From assembly GCF_000244915.1 (NCBI RefSeq), contig NZ_CM001442.1, forward strand, positions 5,146,001 through 5,210,000: a stretch of 64,000 nucleotides of DNA, in the 5' to 3' direction. The position numbers and the translations under genes are program-made. Below the pieces are notes generated by a model. That model saw only the letters and a list, made by a program, of their open reading frames with translations, ran no database searches and was not told the DNA's origin. Numbering within the stretch: position 1 is the first letter of the stretch; every line of letters starts with the position of its first letter. This document shows positions 62,627-64,000 of the stretch, in pieces. Source of the DNA: Bradyrhizobium sp. WSM471. GTDB taxonomy: Bacteria > Pseudomonadota > Alphaproteobacteria > Rhizobiales > Xanthobacteraceae.

Positions 62627-64000
62627 TCACTCCTTCGCAACCTCGAACGCCAGCAGTGCGTTGCCGGCGACGCCGCCCCACTGTCCGTAGCCGGAATTGG
62701 TGTACAGCATTCCGCCAGCGATGATCGGCCCGGGGCCGTCGATCGCGCCGCCATGAGCAGCCGCGCCGTTCACCGTCGTATAGTCTCGCGCCGTGTCGTA
62801 TTCCCACAACAGCTTTCCGTCGGCTGTCGCGTAGGCGCGCAGGAAGCCGCTGACGCCGCCGGAAAACACGACGCCGGGGATCAGGCTCACGGCAGCCGAC
62901 AGCGCAGGGCTGCATTGGAGGCGATCGCCACAGGCGACGGGAGATACTTCCATTGCAATTTTTCCACTGGCGAGGTCGAGGCCGAACAGACCTCCGCCTT
63001 GGGTGGAATCGAGCCGCCGCGTACCATCGCGCAGGAACCGCACGTCGGAGTTAGCGACATAGATGCGATCCTGATCGGCGGCCGAGCCCCACTCGCTGCC
63101 GCCGAGCGCACCGCCCTTCCCGATCCGCGTCTGCCACAGAATCTTGCCGCCATCATCAGGATCAAGCGCGTGCACGACGCCGGACTTCTGCGCGATGGCG
63201 AGAACGCGCCTGCCATCGCGCAAGGTCACGAGAATCGGCGACTGGCCAAAATCGTGGTCGGGTCCGTGATCTTCAGGACAATTGGTCTTGTCCGCGCCGA
63301 AGCACGCGACAATGAAGGCGTCGCTCGGGGTCGCCTGCTGCTTCCAGAGCAGCTTACCGGTCGCAAGCTCGAAAGCGAGGACCGCATCGGCGGTTGCGGC
63401 CGGCGGATTCGAATAGGAATTGCTGGTCGCGACGTAGACGGCGTTGCGTTTCGGATCAATCGTCGGTGCCGACCACACCGCCGCGCCGGACGGGCCGAAC
63501 AGCTGCGTGCCTCTTGCATTCTTGCCGGTCGGGTGCGGCACCTCCGGAATCGTGTAGGCCTGCCACACCTGCTTGCCGGTCACGGCCTCGAGCGCGACCA
63601 CGCTGCCGCGGAAAGTACAGCATTCGTAACTGGCCTGCGAACCGGCGGCCTCCTCGAGCGAGGAGACCGGGACGTAGAGCACGCCGGAATGTAGCGTCGG
63701 CGCTCCGGTGATGCGCGCTGCCGGATGCTCCTCGATCTTCGTCTTCCAGATCAGCGCGCCAGTCAGTGCGTTCACCGCATAGGCATTGGCGCGCAAGTCA
63801 CCGAAGAAGATCGCGAACCGATCGGTGCCGGGAAGCGGCCCGAAGCTGATCGCCGCGCGCACCGCGGCATCAGTCGGCAGCGTCCACAGCGTGCAGCCGC
63901 TTCGCGCATCGAGCGCGTGCACCTTGCGGTCAGTACCGCCGATGAACAGCAGACCGCCCACAATCGTCGGCGGCGCAAACGACACCGAGGCGCCGGGAAA
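62627..64000 (-). CDS. PQQ-propeller dehydrogenase, PVA-dehydrogenase-like, C-terminal part only
   Basis: 457 residues visible; the gene continues past the right edge. Repeated PQQ-propeller blades: VVGGLLFIGGTDRKVHALDA, GALIWKTKIEEHPAARITG, VVALEAVTGKQVWQAYTI, then LATGKLLWKQQATPSDAF and GGALGGSEWGSAADQD. Cysteines in the middle may form disulphides. It resembles quinoprotein polyvinyl-alcohol dehydrogenases of the periplasm. Start and haem part, if any, are outside the window. Confidence 0.87.
   Translation of the reverse strand, partial: FPGASVSFAPPTIVGGLLFIGGTDRKVHALDARSGCTLWTLPTDAAVRAAISFGPLPGTDRFAIFFGDLRANAYAVNALTGALIWKTKIEEHPAARITGAPTLHSGVLYVPVSSLEEAAGSQASYECCTFRGSVVALEAVTGKQVWQAYTIPEVPHPTGKNARGTQLFGPSGAAVWSAPTIDPKRNAVYVATSNSYSNPPAATADAVLAFELATGKLLWKQQATPSDAFIVACFGADKTNCPEDHGPDHDFGQSPILVTLRDGRRVLAIAQKSGVVHALDPDDGGKILWQTRIGKGGALGGSEWGSAADQDRIYVANSDVRFLRDGTRRLDSTQGGGLFGLDLASGKIAMEVSPVACGDRLQCSPALSAAVSLIPGVVFSGGVSGFLRAYATADGKLLWEYDTARDYTTVNGAAAHGGAIDGPGPIIAGGMLYTNSGYGQWGGVAGNALLAFEVAKE

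Noticed and set aside
62139-62915. 258-codon GFA protein with a long N-terminal extension
   Set aside because: The extension lies over the PQQ-propeller gene; the ATG at 62552 has a strong ribosome-binding site and begins the GFA fold.

Overview
The window looks like a Bradyrhizobium-type alphaproteobacterial chromosome. It has high GC, an alphaproteobacterial secE-nusG-rplK-rplA / rplJ-rplL-rpoB block, candidate EcfG (general stress sigma factor) promoters of the GGAAC-N16-TGTT form, and several families of palindromic intergenic repeats that I recognise from Bradyrhizobium genomes. I see no integrase, transposase, CRISPR array or rRNA.

Layout. 1-7836 (minus strand): the 5' two thirds of rpoB, then rplL, rplJ, a D-2-hydroxyacid dehydrogenase that splits the ribosomal block, rplA, rplK, nusG and secE. 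8201-25611: an 18-gene carbohydrate cluster. Two genes run leftward and sixteen run rightward, mostly with overlapping or nearly touching starts and stops. It lies between secE and tRNA-Trp, which are usually adjacent. 25685-43053: ordinary metabolic genes (beta-lactamase-fold hydrolase, SDRs, histidine phosphatase, M20 deacylase, an acyl-CoA dehydrogenase/kinase pair with a TetR regulator, CoA-transferase, BKACE and MFS genes) with many palindromic repeats, a GIY-YIG nuclease gene between inverted repeats, and a Phd/PIN toxin-antitoxin pair. 43111-48361: small stress-type genes, two units of which carry EcfG-like promoters. 48618-49040: tRNA-Gly, then a tiny transcription unit with a full-length Shine-Dalgarno sequence, a 14-codon ORF and a terminator. 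49047-64000: hybrid histidine kinase with a divergent periplasmic binding protein, YciI, TMEM175-like channel, UvrD-like helicase, LLM oxidoreductase, tRNA-Tyr, rlmB, three small secreted proteins, tRNA-Thr, a Crp/DUF6894 pair, a GFA protein and a truncated PQQ-propeller enzyme.

The most interesting unit is the carbohydrate cluster. It has the enzyme classes of an NDP-heptose-like route: SIS isomerase, a sugar kinase fused to a nucleotidyltransferase in the reverse order to HldE, a HAD phosphatase and two NAD-dependent epimerases. It adds a two-subunit transketolase, two DegT-type aminotransferases, a 2OG-Fe(II) oxygenase, an LIC12192-type 'sporadic carbohydrate cluster' protein, a WbuC-like cupin, four methyltransferases and a Gfo/Idh/MocA oxidoreductase. 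It has no glycosyltransferase, polymerase or exporter, so it probably makes an unusual activated sugar that is used elsewhere. That product is inferred, not shown.
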